Positions 8,810 to 16,463 of a stretch of 64,000 bases of DNA are shown here, piece by piece. The DNA comes from Colwellia demingiae. Lineage in GTDB: Bacteria > Pseudomonadota > Gammaproteobacteria > Enterobacterales > Alteromonadaceae. The stretch is taken from contig NZ_VOLT01000001.1 of assembly GCF_007954275.1 (NCBI RefSeq), forward strand, positions 1 through 64,000, given 5' to 3'. The notes beneath the pieces were generated by a model. That model saw only the letters and a program-made list of their open reading frames with translations. It made no database searches and was not told the DNA's origin. The stretch's first letter is position 1, and every line of letters begins with the position of its first letter. Both the position numbers and the translations under genes were made by a program.

Positions 8810-9484
8810 ATGTCTCCAACTCTACAATCAGGATTACTTTTAGTGATAAATATTTCAGCTGAACATTGGTTTTACCAGTTGAGTCAATCATCTCAAGACA
8901 AAATCACCGCATTAACACTGACTAAATCGTACAGTCTTGGACAATACATTCACCATGCAAGTGATACCGCTAAGCATCTCTACTTCATAAACAAAGGAGT
9001 GGTAAGGATCAGTAAAGTCAGTGAAAAAGGTAAAGAATTAATTCTTAAAGATTTACAAGAAAATGAATGGTTTGGCTTTATTGGTTGCTTTGGTCTCGGT
9101 ATTAGACCAAACGACGCTGTTGCGCTTGAAGACACTCAGCTCAGCCAGATATCGCTAAGCGAGTTTATAACATTAGCCAATACTGAGCCCGACCTGTGGC
9201 CAGCTGTAATCAAACAAATGGCTCATTATGTTGAGCATTATTACTCGACCATTGAAGGAATAGTCTTCGATACCTTGTTCGATAGAACTAAAGCAATGCT
9301 TTGCCAGTTATGTTCATGGCAAGATAGTTCAACCTTAGTAATCAGCCATAAAGATCTCGCTTCATTACTGGGTGTAACTAAAGAAGCAGTAGGCTTACAA
9401 CTCAATAGCCTTCAATCGCAGGGATTGATCTTATTAGGCTATAAAAATATTAAAGTACTTCAACCTCTTCTCGAACCCCTTTAA
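8810..9484 (+). CDS. Crp/Fnr-family transcriptional regulator
   Basis: 224 residues with the Crp fold: a cyclic-nucleotide-like beta barrel (about 25-130, with the HLYFINKGVVRIS strand pair), a dimer helix, and a C-terminal helix-turn-helix (ISHKDLASLLGVTKEAVGLQLNSLQSQGLI). It lacks the cysteine cluster of Fnr, so an iron-sulfur oxygen sensor is unlikely. The cAMP-binding residues of Crp are also not evident, so the ligand is unknown. Divergent from the HbpS-like gene and near heme proteins, which hints at redox or nitrosative control; that is inference. Confidence 0.88.
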   Translation: MSPTLQSGLLLVINISAEHWFYQLSQSSQDKITALTLTKSYSLGQYIHHASDTAKHLYFINKGVVRISKVSEKGKELILKDLQENEWFGFIGCFGLGIRPNDAVALEDTQLSQISLSEFITLANTEPDLWPAVIKQMAHYVEHYYSTIEGIVFDTLFDRTKAMLCQLCSWQDSSTLVISHKDLASLLGVTKEAVGLQLNSLQSQGLILLGYKNIKVLQPLLEPL

Positions 9485-9544
9485 TATCTCAATTTTAAAT
9501 TATTCTACTTTCAGTAAAAAGAACAAAGCACAAAAAATAATTTT

Positions 9545-9582
9545 ATATACCGCTATTCAATAATATTCGAACAGCGGTATAT
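9545..9582. terminator. Hairpin between convergent crp-like and receptor genes
   Basis: Arms ATATACCGCT (9545-9554) and AGCGGTATAT (9573-9582) can pair, extended by ATTC/GAAC. An A-rich stretch precedes it, which reads as a T-run on the minus strand. It lies between the convergent ends of the Crp/Fnr gene and the TonB-dependent receptor and probably ends both transcripts. Confidence 0.6.
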
Positions 9583-9605
9583 ATCTACTATTTTATGTTA
9601 CCAAT

Positions 9606-11660
9606 TTAAAATGCATAACTTATGTTTACGTTAACACTACGACCTTCTTCATAAAACTCGATTGGATTTTTAGGATCGCCATTTCTTTCAAAGTCCATCC
9701 GTTGTGCGTAACCACGATCAAAAAGGTTGGTAATTGATAAATTAACTTTTAAACCTTGTACATTTTTAGGTTCATAAGTAGAAAATATATCCATAGTAAA
9801 CCAGCTTCCAACACCTTCAGAGGGAATATCTTCAATCTCACCACCTTCAATAACTTGCTGTGTCGGTGTTTTATCATGAATAAAAGCAAATGTTGCACTC
9901 GTACCAAAAACGAGTTCATCATTAACACTATAGTTACTAATAAGATTAATTTTGTCGGATGGCATATCAGTTAAATACCAGCCCGTATTCTTATCGATTC
10001 CCCTAGTTTTCCCGTAACTGGCAGACAAATCCCAATCCCCTAAGCGATAATTTGTACTCACTTCAAAGCCTTTTAATTGTGCTTCGCCAATATTTACCCG
10101 CTCACCGTCTGGCCACTCCGCACTATAGATATCGGTGATAAAGTCTTTAATATCATTTTGAAATATATTCACTCGACTAACCCAAGAGTCTCCTTGTGAA
10201 AAAATACCTTGGTAGTCAAAAACCACACCTAATTCTTTGTTATCGGCTCGCTCAGACTTTAGCTCTGGATTAGGTTTAAAACCTCTGCCAGAAGTAAACA
10301 ATGAACCATTACTAGGCGCATTCAAGGCTTCAGCATAAGACGCAAAAAATTTGATTTCATCATTGAAGTTATAAATCATATTAAGTGACTTAGAGGTGCG
10401 AGTTTCTGTACGACCCTCTCTTAATAAGGGTTCGCCATCTAAGCCGATAGCATTTGATGACTCAACGTAAAATGAATCATAACGAACACCTGGAATAACC
10501 TCAAAAGAGTCACCTACAGGTAATTGCATATTAATCCAACCAGCAAGTTTATATGATTTACTCGATGCTTCACTACCGGCACTTTCATCTTCGATGATTT
10601 CACCCGTGTCAGCGTCAGTTTTAATAATAGCGCCAGTATGGGTAGTGAAATGGCCTGAAGTACCATAATGTAATAAACCAAAATCCATTAATGAATTATT
10701 AGCTATATTATAGCCCCAACTTTCATCTTGAATATCTTGGATACCTTCAGTATTGCCTCGTTCTTCTTCCCATGTGAATGAATCAACAAAGTTAAGATAC
10801 GCTGACGCTTGCAAATCGACTAAATCATTATCACTGGCTGCATCACTCCATACCAATGAACTACCGACATATTTAGTATCGCGATAACCAACATCATTTC
10901 TTACTTGAAAAGTACGGCTATCATCATGATTTAGAGTAAAAACCAAGCGTTGGTCAGCATTGAATTGGTTACCTATTTTAATTAGGCCCGAGGTTTGATC
11001 ACCTCGAGTTCTTTCATTAATACCACCACCACCAATCTCATAACCATCGCGTTCACTTGTTTGACCTGCGACTAAATAGTCAAGTGTATCTGTCTTTCCA
11101 TATAACGATAAACCATAATCTTGCTGAGCATTGTTACTGCGGTAACCTAAGTCAACTTTAGCACCAAAGCTTTCATCCACGGCTAATAAGTCAAGGGCGG
11201 ATAAGGTTTCAATGGTTATCTTACCTGCTGCAGCGCCTGACGTTGGGCCGGCAGTTACTTTAATATTTTTAACAAAGTTGGGATTTAATTGCCAGCTTCC
11301 CTTTTTACTCGCATAGTTACTTTGATAAATACCATCGATAGATATATAAGCGTGGGATTGAGGTAAACCTCGAATTGATATGTTTTCACTGCCCGTTGAC
11401 GGCCCGCCTAAAATATCAACATTCGGTAAAATTTGTATTGCCGCTGGGATATTTTTACTACCAATATTTTTAATTGTTGCCTCACTAACCGTTGAAATTG
11501 CTTGAGGGGCTCTAACCGAGTCTTGTTCATCTACGTCGGCATCACTGGCGATAACGGTTATGCTATCGAGTAAATATTTATCTTCATCTGTTACTGCTGC
11601 TATAGCTATTTGACTACTCAAGGCCAAGCAAATAGCCACAGAAATTTTGGATGTGTTCAT
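9606..11660 (-). CDS. TonB-dependent outer-membrane receptor
   Basis: Outer-membrane active transporter of 684 residues. A signal peptide (1-22) precedes a TonB-box-like stretch (DSITVIAS, about 32-39), a plug domain (VRAPQAISTVSEATIKNIG ... ISIRGLPQSHAYISIDG) and a 22-strand barrel. It ends in the outer-membrane sorting signal with terminal Phe (ISYAF). The ASYAEALNAPS motif is typical of heme and siderophore receptors. A Fur-like box (11681-11699) covers its promoter. With DUF4198, DUF2271, PepSY-type and ExbB-ExbD-TonB genes nearby it probably imports an iron chelate or other metal complex. The substrate cannot be read from sequence. Confidence 0.92.
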   Translation of the reverse strand: MNTSKISVAICLALSSQIAIAAVTDEDKYLLDSITVIASDADVDEQDSVRAPQAISTVSEATIKNIGSKNIPAAIQILPNVDILGGPSTGSENISIRGLPQSHAYISIDGIYQSNYASKKGSWQLNPNFVKNIKVTAGPTSGAAAGKITIETLSALDLLAVDESFGAKVDLGYRSNNAQQDYGLSLYGKTDTLDYLVAGQTSERDGYEIGGGGINERTRGDQTSGLIKIGNQFNADQRLVFTLNHDDSRTFQVRNDVGYRDTKYVGSSLVWSDAASDNDLVDLQASAYLNFVDSFTWEEERGNTEGIQDIQDESWGYNIANNSLMDFGLLHYGTSGHFTTHTGAIIKTDADTGEIIEDESAGSEASSKSYKLAGWINMQLPVGDSFEVIPGVRYDSFYVESSNAIGLDGEPLLREGRTETRTSKSLNMIYNFNDEIKFFASYAEALNAPSNGSLFTSGRGFKPNPELKSERADNKELGVVFDYQGIFSQGDSWVSRVNIFQNDIKDFITDIYSAEWPDGERVNIGEAQLKGFEVSTNYRLGDWDLSASYGKTRGIDKNTGWYLTDMPSDKINLISNYSVNDELVFGTSATFAFIHDKTPTQQVIEGGEIEDIPSEGVGSWFTMDIFSTYEPKNVQGLKVNLSITNLFDRGYAQRMDFERNGDPKNPIEFYEEGRSVNVNISYAF

Positions 11661-11680
11661 TATGTTTACATTCCTACATT

Positions 11681-11699
11681 ACAAATAAGAATCATTATG
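11681..11699. promoter_or_regulatory. Putative Fur box of the TonB-dependent receptor
   Basis: ACAAATAAGAATCATTATG matches the 19-bp Fur consensus GATAATGATAATCATTATC at 13 positions, with an intact AATCATTAT half. It lies 21 bp upstream of the receptor start, where binding would block transcription when iron is plentiful. Confidence 0.6.
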
Positions 11700-11747
11700 A
11701 TTTAGATCCTGTAACTCAAATGTCACAACGGCGCTTCTCGAGCGTGA

Positions 11748-11787
11748 ATAACTGGGATAACTGGGATAACTGGGATAACTGGGATAA
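11748..11787. repeat. 9-bp tandem repeat (ATAACTGGG)x4
   Basis: Four exact copies of ATAACTGGG at 11748-11783 and a partial fifth (ATAA) form a short variable-number repeat. It lies upstream of the receptor's Fur box. In one plus-strand frame it reads (Asn-Trp-Asp)x4, but I do not regard that frame as a real gene because it begins inside the receptor's start region. Confidence 0.85.
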
Positions 11788-11800
11788 TGCTAGAGGGGTC

Positions 11801-11834
11801 AATGAGGAGTGCAACGGTTGCACTCCTCATTTTA
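11801..11834 (+). terminator. Strong hairpin with T-run on the plus strand
   Basis: AATGAGGAGTGCAA and its complement TTGCACTCCTCATT pair perfectly around CGG, followed by TTATT on the plus strand. It sits just past the stop of the DUF4198 gene (minus strand, 11851) and should separate it from the receptor. The T-run is better placed for a plus-strand transcript, although no plus-strand gene is evident here. Confidence 0.65.
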
Positions 11835-11850
11835 TTACACTAAATGTTCT

Positions 11851-12654
11851 TTATTGAGTAATCTCAAAAGTTAAAAATTTTTCAATCGATCTAAAATCAG
11901 CTTTCGTGTTATTTTTTAGAGGTAAACCATATTCAACGCCCAATAAATAACGTCCTGGGTGTTTTGGGTTAAACGTTACCAGGCCTTTGTCTTTTAACGT
12001 TATGTCAACTTCAACTTTATCACTGTCCTGATAATAAAATTCATTCAAGCTTTTCAGTGCAACTTCCGCTTCGGGTATAGGCTTACCGTTAAAAGTCAGT
12101 TTAAAGCGTAAAGGTTTACCCACTCTTAATTTATTCGGATGCTGCATTAACACTATTTGCAAACCTTGCTGATTCGTTTGCTTCACATCACTAAAACCAT
12201 TATAGCTAATGTACGTTTCTGTAGTAATTTGCTTTTCCACCGTTTTTTCAGGCTTAGAGCCCTTAGGTAACGTATGATACTCTGTTTTTGGCATGCGAAT
12301 TTTATGCTTTTTACCTTCCTCATCAAAATAAAAAGAAAGAAAAACTTGCGTCATAGGACTTTCAAAATGATACGTGCCCGCTTCATTAAACTCTACTTCA
12401 AATACTTCTTTTACCTTGCCTGAATAATCAGCCGTAATTTTTTTAGATTGTCCATCCGGCGCTGTCATATTAAGCTGTTTTATTTCATGGTTCGCTTCAG
12501 CAACATACGCTTGAGCAGAACGAGATACATCTAAAGCAAATATCTTTTGTTCATCATTATTTATTTCATGAGTATCTGCTTTTATCCAAATATCATGTGC
12601 TTGTATTGAAAGGCAGGTAGATAACAAAGTACTTGCTAGTATAAATTTTTTCAT
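11851..12654 (-). CDS. DUF4198 periplasmic protein
   Basis: Exported protein of 267 residues with signal peptide (1-19) and the DUF4198 opening AHDIWIKADTHEI. DUF4198 proteins are beta-rich periplasmic proteins usually found beside TonB-dependent receptors and metal transporters (nickel, cobalt or iron) and are thought to help uptake. Regions with LRVGKPLRFKLTFNGKPIPEAEV and GRYLLGVEY are typical of the carboxypeptidase-regulatory-like fold in the family's second half. A Fur-like box lies 40 bp upstream. It ends at a strong hairpin before the receptor gene. Function beyond metal uptake is not known. Confidence 0.85.
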   Translation of the reverse strand: MKKFILASTLLSTCLSIQAHDIWIKADTHEINNDEQKIFALDVSRSAQAYVAEANHEIKQLNMTAPDGQSKKITADYSGKVKEVFEVEFNEAGTYHFESPMTQVFLSFYFDEEGKKHKIRMPKTEYHTLPKGSKPEKTVEKQITTETYISYNGFSDVKQTNQQGLQIVLMQHPNKLRVGKPLRFKLTFNGKPIPEAEVALKSLNEFYYQDSDKVEVDITLKDKGLVTFNPKHPGRYLLGVEYGLPLKNNTKADFRSIEKFLTFEITQ

Positions 12655-12693
12655 TCGAGTATTTCCTTTAATTGATAACTACTCTCATTATTA

Positions 12694-12712
12694 CGTAATG
12701 ATTATCACTGAA
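12694..12712. promoter_or_regulatory. Putative Fur box of the DUF4198 gene
   Basis: CGTAATGATTATCACTGAA matches the Fur consensus at 12 of 19 positions, including TAATGAT and ATCA. It lies between the divergent DUF4198 and DUF2798 genes and may serve both. Weaker than the receptor box. Confidence 0.5.
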
Positions 12713-12725
12713 TTGTCACGTAGAG

Positions 12726-12758
12726 ATGACAACTTTTAGACGCCTTACATTGTAGACT
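12726..12758 (+). promoter_or_regulatory. 17-bp regulator box and -10 element before the DUF2798 gene
   Basis: ATGACAACTTTTAGACG (12726-12742) is the complement of the shared box, with GAC half-sites 11 bp apart. TTTTAG (12734-12739) is followed after 13 bp by TAGACT (12753-12758), the same geometry as the box at 4985-5017. An inverted TGTCA lies just upstream (12714-12718). Confidence 0.55.
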
Positions 12759-12790
12759 AGCGAAGTTAATTAACTAAAATAAGGATAACA

Positions 12791-13020
12791 ATGCGCTATC
12801 AACTGAAATATAAGCTGTTAAGTTCAATCTTAATGTCTTTTTTATGGCGACAGTGATGAGTGGCTGTATCATGGCGACCCAGTACAATATAAGAGACATC
12901 ATATTTTTATCTGCTTGGCGAGATGCTTTTTTCTTTGCCTGGCCAATTGCATTTCCCACTGCCTTCTTTATACAACCGCTGGTACAACGTTTAGTCAATA
13001 AACTATTACCTAAGAAGTAA
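12791..13020 (+). pseudogene. DUF2798 small membrane protein, frameshifted
   Basis: Starting at the ATG at 12791 (preceded by AAGGATAACA) the frame reads MRYQLKYKLLSSILMSF and then hits a stop after a run of six T (12838-12843). Inserting one T keeps the frame open to the stop at 13018 and gives a 76-residue protein with two membrane segments, ATVMSGCIMATQYN and AWPIAFPTAFFIQPLVQRLV, the hallmark of DUF2798. Either the gene is broken by a 1-bp deletion, or the tract slips, or the base call is wrong. A start at the ATG at 12844 would save only the C-terminal part. DUF2798 genes are common beside TonB-dependent receptors; their job is unknown. Confidence 0.72.
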
Positions 13021-13024
13021 CTTG

Positions 13025-13510
13025 CTACTCATTAACAATCAATTGAGCGCACAGTTTGACTATTTCAACTTTCCCTTCAACACATTCTTTATTTGTTGAA
13101 AGTGGAAAGTATACCAACTCCCTATTACCATTTTCACGCACCACCTCGAGTGATATATCTTGCCAAAGACTTTCGATTTCAAAGCTATAGTTAAATTGCT
13201 TCTTTTTACTTGTTGCACTGGTAACAGCGTCACTTTCATTTCTATTTTCTCGCGCAATATTACGCCAGAACTTTTTTAAATCCCTTAACCATTTAACTTT
13301 TTCTCTCAAGACAACCAGTGCTTTATATTCTTTATTCTCATTAGTTAACCAAAGAGAAAAATAAGGATTCTGATGTTTTGTTTGAAAAGGTGTTAATTCA
13401 ATTTGGACAACTAATTTGTGTGTTAGTAAGTTTGCTGCTTTGGCTGAGGGTTGACTTATAAAGAGTATTCCACACAATATGGTTATGTAAAACTTCGATG
13501 TTATTTTCAA
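13025..13510 (-). CDS. DUF2271 periplasmic protein
   Basis: Exported protein of 161 residues with signal peptide (1-25). The pattern LVVQIELTPF...YFSLWLTNENKEYKALVVL, then VKWLRDLKKFWRN and DAVTSATSKKKQFNYSF, is that of DUF2271 family proteins, which sit next to PepSY-domain membrane proteins and TonB receptors in marine gammaproteobacteria. The DAVTSAT segment recalls FMN-attachment motifs of ApbE-modified proteins, but a flavin role is only a guess. Lies 4 bp downstream of the PepSY-type gene in the same direction. Confidence 0.8.
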   Translation of the reverse strand: MKITSKFYITILCGILFISQPSAKAANLLTHKLVVQIELTPFQTKHQNPYFSLWLTNENKEYKALVVLREKVKWLRDLKKFWRNIARENRNESDAVTSATSKKKQFNYSFEIESLWQDISLEVVRENGNRELVYFPLSTNKECVEGKVEIVKLCAQLIVNE

Positions 13511-13514
13511 TTTG

Positions 13515-14111
13515 TTACTCCATTAGTAATATAAAAGTAGCTAAGCTCAGCGATAGAAACAAAAGGTAATTTCGACGTTGTTTGGCATCTCTAAGACCTA
13601 ACCAAACGCCTGTAAGAGCGATAAAAATGAAGACAATGGCAGTAATGTCTGAAACAAGTTTCCACAGATCACTAGTATACCGTCCTTGGTGCAACTCATT
13701 GAGTTGACTCACTAAACCAAAATCTATCCTGTCAATAAATAACTGCTGATCTTCAATGTATAACTCAAGCCTTTTCCCTGGGCTTGGTAAAGATAATTCT
13801 TTCTGTGATAGTAATTGCTCAAGTTCTTTAACAGTCAAAGAGATATTAACTTCGCGTAAGAGTAATTTAATACTTGGTGCTTCTACGCCCTGAATTACAT
13901 ACTGGTTAGTACTCTGTTTTGGTGTTGCTTCAAGCGTCATCCTATGATTCAAGCTGATCCCTGTTAATGAAAAAAACAATAACAAAGTACAACAAATTAA
14001 GGAGCAATAAATATGCAGCTTCCGAAGGTGTTTGTTCTTTACTTTCATAAAATATGACTTATAAAAAAGACTAATAAATAAAAGAGTGGAATATAACATT
14101 AACAACTTCAC
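13515..14111 (-). CDS. PepSY-associated membrane protein
   Basis: 198 residues; a start at the ATG at 14048 (MKVKNKHLRKLHIYCSL) would match the family's usual beginning better than the one at 14111. Membrane segments lie at about 33-53, 155-171 and 178-197, with a periplasmic domain between. The motifs LRKLHIYCSLICC and SLNHRM, and the later SDLWKLVSDITAIVFIFIALTGVWLG, are typical of PepSY-associated TM proteins that act with iron-uptake or reductase systems. Forms an operon with DUF2271. The upstream region carries two TGTCTA half-sites 11 bp apart, shared with the response regulator gene. Confidence 0.8.
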   Translation of the reverse strand: MKLLMLYSTLLFISLFYKSYFMKVKNKHLRKLHIYCSLICCTLLLFFSLTGISLNHRMTLEATPKQSTNQYVIQGVEAPSIKLLLREVNISLTVKELEQLLSQKELSLPSPGKRLELYIEDQQLFIDRIDFGLVSQLNELHQGRYTSDLWKLVSDITAIVFIFIALTGVWLGLRDAKQRRNYLLFLSLSLATFILLME

Positions 14112-14142
14112 CCAAAGATCAATGCTATTGAATTATTATGCT

Positions 14143-14164
14143 TAGACATTTTGTAGACAATAAA
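14143..14164. promoter_or_regulatory. Regulator box between PepSY-type and response regulator genes
   Basis: TAGACATTTTGTAGACA (14143-14159) is a direct repeat of TAGACA with 11-bp period, which read on the minus strand is TGTCTACAAAATGTCTA. A -10-like AATAAA at 14159-14164 follows TTAG at the usual 13-bp distance on the plus strand. It could serve either of the divergent genes and may be an autoregulatory site. Confidence 0.45.
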
Positions 14165-14223
14165 CCGAGTAAAATAACAAACCACAAATACGATTGATAA
14201 TAATTCACATTACGGTTAAAGCT

Positions 14224-14895
14224 ATGATCTTACTAATTGAACAAAACGTGCAGTATGCAGAAACTATGGGGGATTTTTTAACTAAACATGACATTGAACT
14301 TGATTATGCATTCAATGGCATCTCTGCTTTAGCATTAGCGTCAATAAATAGCTATGAAGTCATTGTCATTAACTATGACATTCATAAGCTAGATTCTCTG
14401 ACCTTGTGCCATCGACTCAGGAATGAACTTTTTATTAGTACACCCATTATTTTTTTAGGTGAAAAAGATAATACCCAACACAAAATAGCGGCTTTTAATG
14501 CCGGTGCCGATGATTTTATAAACAAACCGTTATCATTTGAAGAGCTACATTGTCGTATTAAAGCATTAACACTACGTGGGCCACGAAGAGACATTGGTAA
14601 ACAAACAGTAGCAAAACTTAAAATTGACTATAACTTGAGAACAGTAACTTGCGATGAAACCACGGTGAAACTTCACTTTCTACAAATGAATATTCTAAAA
14701 GTGTTAGTGCAACATTATCCAAATATCGTTTCACGTCAAATGCTTGAACAAGAAATATGGGGTGAAGAATCACCCGCAAGCTCTCCCCTAAGAACACATA
14801 TTTATCGCTTACGCATGGCAATGGAAAAACCTTTCCAACAACCTATTATCGATACCGTTTATGGTCAAGGATATCACCTAGCTCACCCCTTTTAA
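14224..14895 (+). CDS. Atypical OmpR-family regulator with degenerate receiver
   Basis: 223 residues from the ATG at 14224, which gives the canonical MILLIE start; an in-frame TTG at 14194 is less likely. It has the receiver plus winged-helix layout of the two other regulators here and aligns with them throughout, but key residues are gone. The phospho-acceptor Asp is N50, the second residue of the acidic pair is Q7, and the switch Thr is G79; only K101 remains. It is therefore unlikely to be activated by a kinase, and no kinase gene is beside it. The DNA-binding domain looks complete (NIVSRQMLEQEIWG, LRTHIYRLRMAMEKPF). Probably a constitutive or ligand-driven regulator of this iron locus. 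Confidence 0.85.
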   Translation: MILLIEQNVQYAETMGDFLTKHDIELDYAFNGISALALASINSYEVIVINYDIHKLDSLTLCHRLRNELFISTPIIFLGEKDNTQHKIAAFNAGADDFINKPLSFEELHCRIKALTLRGPRRDIGKQTVAKLKIDYNLRTVTCDETTVKLHFLQMNILKVLVQHYPNIVSRQMLEQEIWGEESPASSPLRTHIYRLRMAMEKPFQQPIIDTVYGQGYHLAHPF

Positions 14896-15028
14896 TCACA
14901 ATGATTAATTCGCGTAGCTGCAATACAACCTTTTAGTTTACTTTAAGCAACACAATTAAAATTGTCCTACAGCGAATACCTGTCGGGCATCAAACTCACC
15001 AACAATAATAAATATTTCAGGAAATAAA

Positions 15029-15643
15029 ATGATTCCTCAGTGGATAGTTCAAGGCGGATGGTGTTTATGGGTTTTAATCGCACTTTCTATTATTTCAGTG
15101 TCGATTGCCAGTTATAAATTGGCACAATTTATCTGGTTTGGTGTCGCCAATAGTCGCCATTACGCATTATGGTTAGAAAAGTTTAGTGCTGATTTACTTG
15201 TAGAAAGTTATAGCGAAAAAAACAGTGACGGATATTTACTTAACGAGATTACAAATCATGCACTTAAGCAGTCAAAGTATCATAATAACAAAGATGATTT
15301 TGAAGGAGTGATGGAGCAATACGCGACCAATAAAATAGAGCATATGCGTAGTGGATTAAAAACCCTTGAAGTGATCAGCATGACTGCGCCATTATTAGGT
15401 CTTTTAGGTACCGTTTTAGGCATGATAAATGCCTTTGACCAATTAAAAAATTCAGGCATGCAAGTTGATCCAAGTGTATTGTCTGCGGGAATTTCTCAAG
15501 CATTATTAACTACAGCTGCGGGGCTTATTGTCGCCTTACCTGCTCTTTCACTTTGGCACCTTTTTGAACGTATGCTAGCAAAAGCGCAACGTCAAATAGA
15601 GACCGTTTTAACTGATATATCGATCAGAACTCAATGGCTGTAA
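15029..15643 (+). CDS. exbB: ExbB-type proton channel
   Basis: 204-residue MotA/TolQ/ExbB-family protein with three membrane segments (about 8-30, 113-135 and 150-172). The block LEVISMTAPLLGLLGTVLGMINAFDQL and the later ALLTTAAGLIVALPALSLWHLFERM are the ExbB signature. With ExbD it forms the proton-driven motor energising TonB. Preceded by CAGGAAATAAA as a good ribosome site. First of a tight four-gene set exbB-exbD-exbD-tonB that presumably drives the receptor at 9606-11660. Confidence 0.92.
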   Translation: MIPQWIVQGGWCLWVLIALSIISVSIASYKLAQFIWFGVANSRHYALWLEKFSADLLVESYSEKNSDGYLLNEITNHALKQSKYHNNKDDFEGVMEQYATNKIEHMRSGLKTLEVISMTAPLLGLLGTVLGMINAFDQLKNSGMQVDPSVLSAGISQALLTTAAGLIVALPALSLWHLFERMLAKAQRQIETVLTDISIRTQWL

Positions 15644-15649
15644 TTCAGA

Positions 15650-16060
15650 ATGAAACTGTCCGAAGAGCCTAAAAAATCACCGATAGTAAGTTTAACGCCA
15701 CTGATTGATGTAGTGTTTATTTTATTGATTTTCTTTATGTTAGTCAGCCAATTCATGCAACTACAAAAGCAAAGTTTACCGTTAGCTGCTACAGAAGAAA
15801 TTTCCGTCACTGATACTGACAGTATCAGTATTCGTATCAAAAAAAATGACACATCCAATGCTATTAGTTATCGCGTTAATAATATAGAAATGAGCCGGTC
15901 ACAAGTAGACGCGTATTTGCAAGAAAATAAGGTAACTGAGGTTTTATTAATGCCCGAAGCCAATATAAGCTTACAAACCTTTATCACGGTCAAAGAAAGC
16001 TTATCAACATTAGGCATAAACAAAATTAACAGTGAATTTATTGGCTATGAAATTAACTAA
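15650..16060 (+). CDS. exbD: ExbD-type proton channel subunit (first copy)
   Basis: 136 residues with one N-terminal membrane segment and the ExbD/TolR signature SLTPLIDVVFILLIFFMLVSQF. The Asp in PLID is the proton-carrying residue. The periplasmic part (about 45-136) has the family's beta-alpha fold. Six bases after exbB, and overlapping the next exbD, so the subunits are probably made together. Confidence 0.9.
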   Translation: MKLSEEPKKSPIVSLTPLIDVVFILLIFFMLVSQFMQLQKQSLPLAATEEISVTDTDSISIRIKKNDTSNAISYRVNNIEMSRSQVDAYLQENKVTEVLLMPEANISLQTFITVKESLSTLGINKINSEFIGYEIN

Positions 16061-16463
16061 AAAAACAACCGCTACACCGGTAATAGAGCCCATGCTGCCA
16101 TTAATCAATATTATCTTTTTATTATTGATATTTTTTATGGTCTCTGCGCACATTGCAACGCCCATTACCGGTATTTCAATACCTAACCAGTCCAAAGAAA
16201 ATGCTTTAGAGCAGAACAACAACTCACAAGACAAATGGCTTTTTGTCAGCAAAGACGGTGCGTTAAGTTACCAGAAAAAAACCATAGTTTTTTCCTCCTT
16301 AGCAATCAAGTTTCATAATAGGAAAGCGTTATCATTACTCGCTGATAGCGAGATAACGACAGGCATGTTAGAGAAAATTGCAAATGAGCTAAGTAAGGTT
16401 GGTGTTCTACACATCAAATTAGTAACGCAACTATCACTTCCAACAAAAGAGGGTAAGTCATGA
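16047..16463 (+). CDS. ExbD-type proton channel subunit (second copy)
   Basis: 138 residues from the ATG at 16047, overlapping the first exbD by 14 bp; a GTG at 16032 would lengthen it slightly. Its membrane motif reads EPMLPLINIIFLLLIFFMVSAH, so the Asp that carries protons in ExbD and TolR is replaced by Asn (PLIN where its neighbour has PLID). Many TonB loci with two ExbD subunits show one such variant. It probably acts as a structural partner in a hetero-pair. The TonB gene overlaps its stop by 4 bp. Confidence 0.85.
   Translation: MKLTKKTTATPVIEPMLPLINIIFLLLIFFMVSAHIATPITGISIPNQSKENALEQNNNSQDKWLFVSKDGALSYQKKTIVFSSLAIKFHNRKALSLLADSEITTGMLEKIANELSKVGVLHIKLVTQLSLPTKEGKS

Noticed and set aside
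11748..11787. CRISPR array
   Set aside because: The units are 9 bp and contiguous with no spacers, and no cas genes are present.
11651..11857. Plus-strand frame of 68 codons containing (Asn-Trp-Asp)x4
   Set aside because: It begins inside the receptor's start codon region, has no ribosome site and owes its repeats to the 9-bp tandem DNA repeat. I keep the repeat but not the protein.
12774..12998. Minus-strand 74-codon frame opposite the DUF2798 remnant
   Set aside because: It is the antisense of a frame that shows clear DUF2798 sequence; no ribosome site and no family resemblance.
14194..14223. TTG start extending the atypical regulator by 10 residues
   Set aside because: The ATG at 14224 aligns with the starts of the two paralogous regulators, and the extension has no match.
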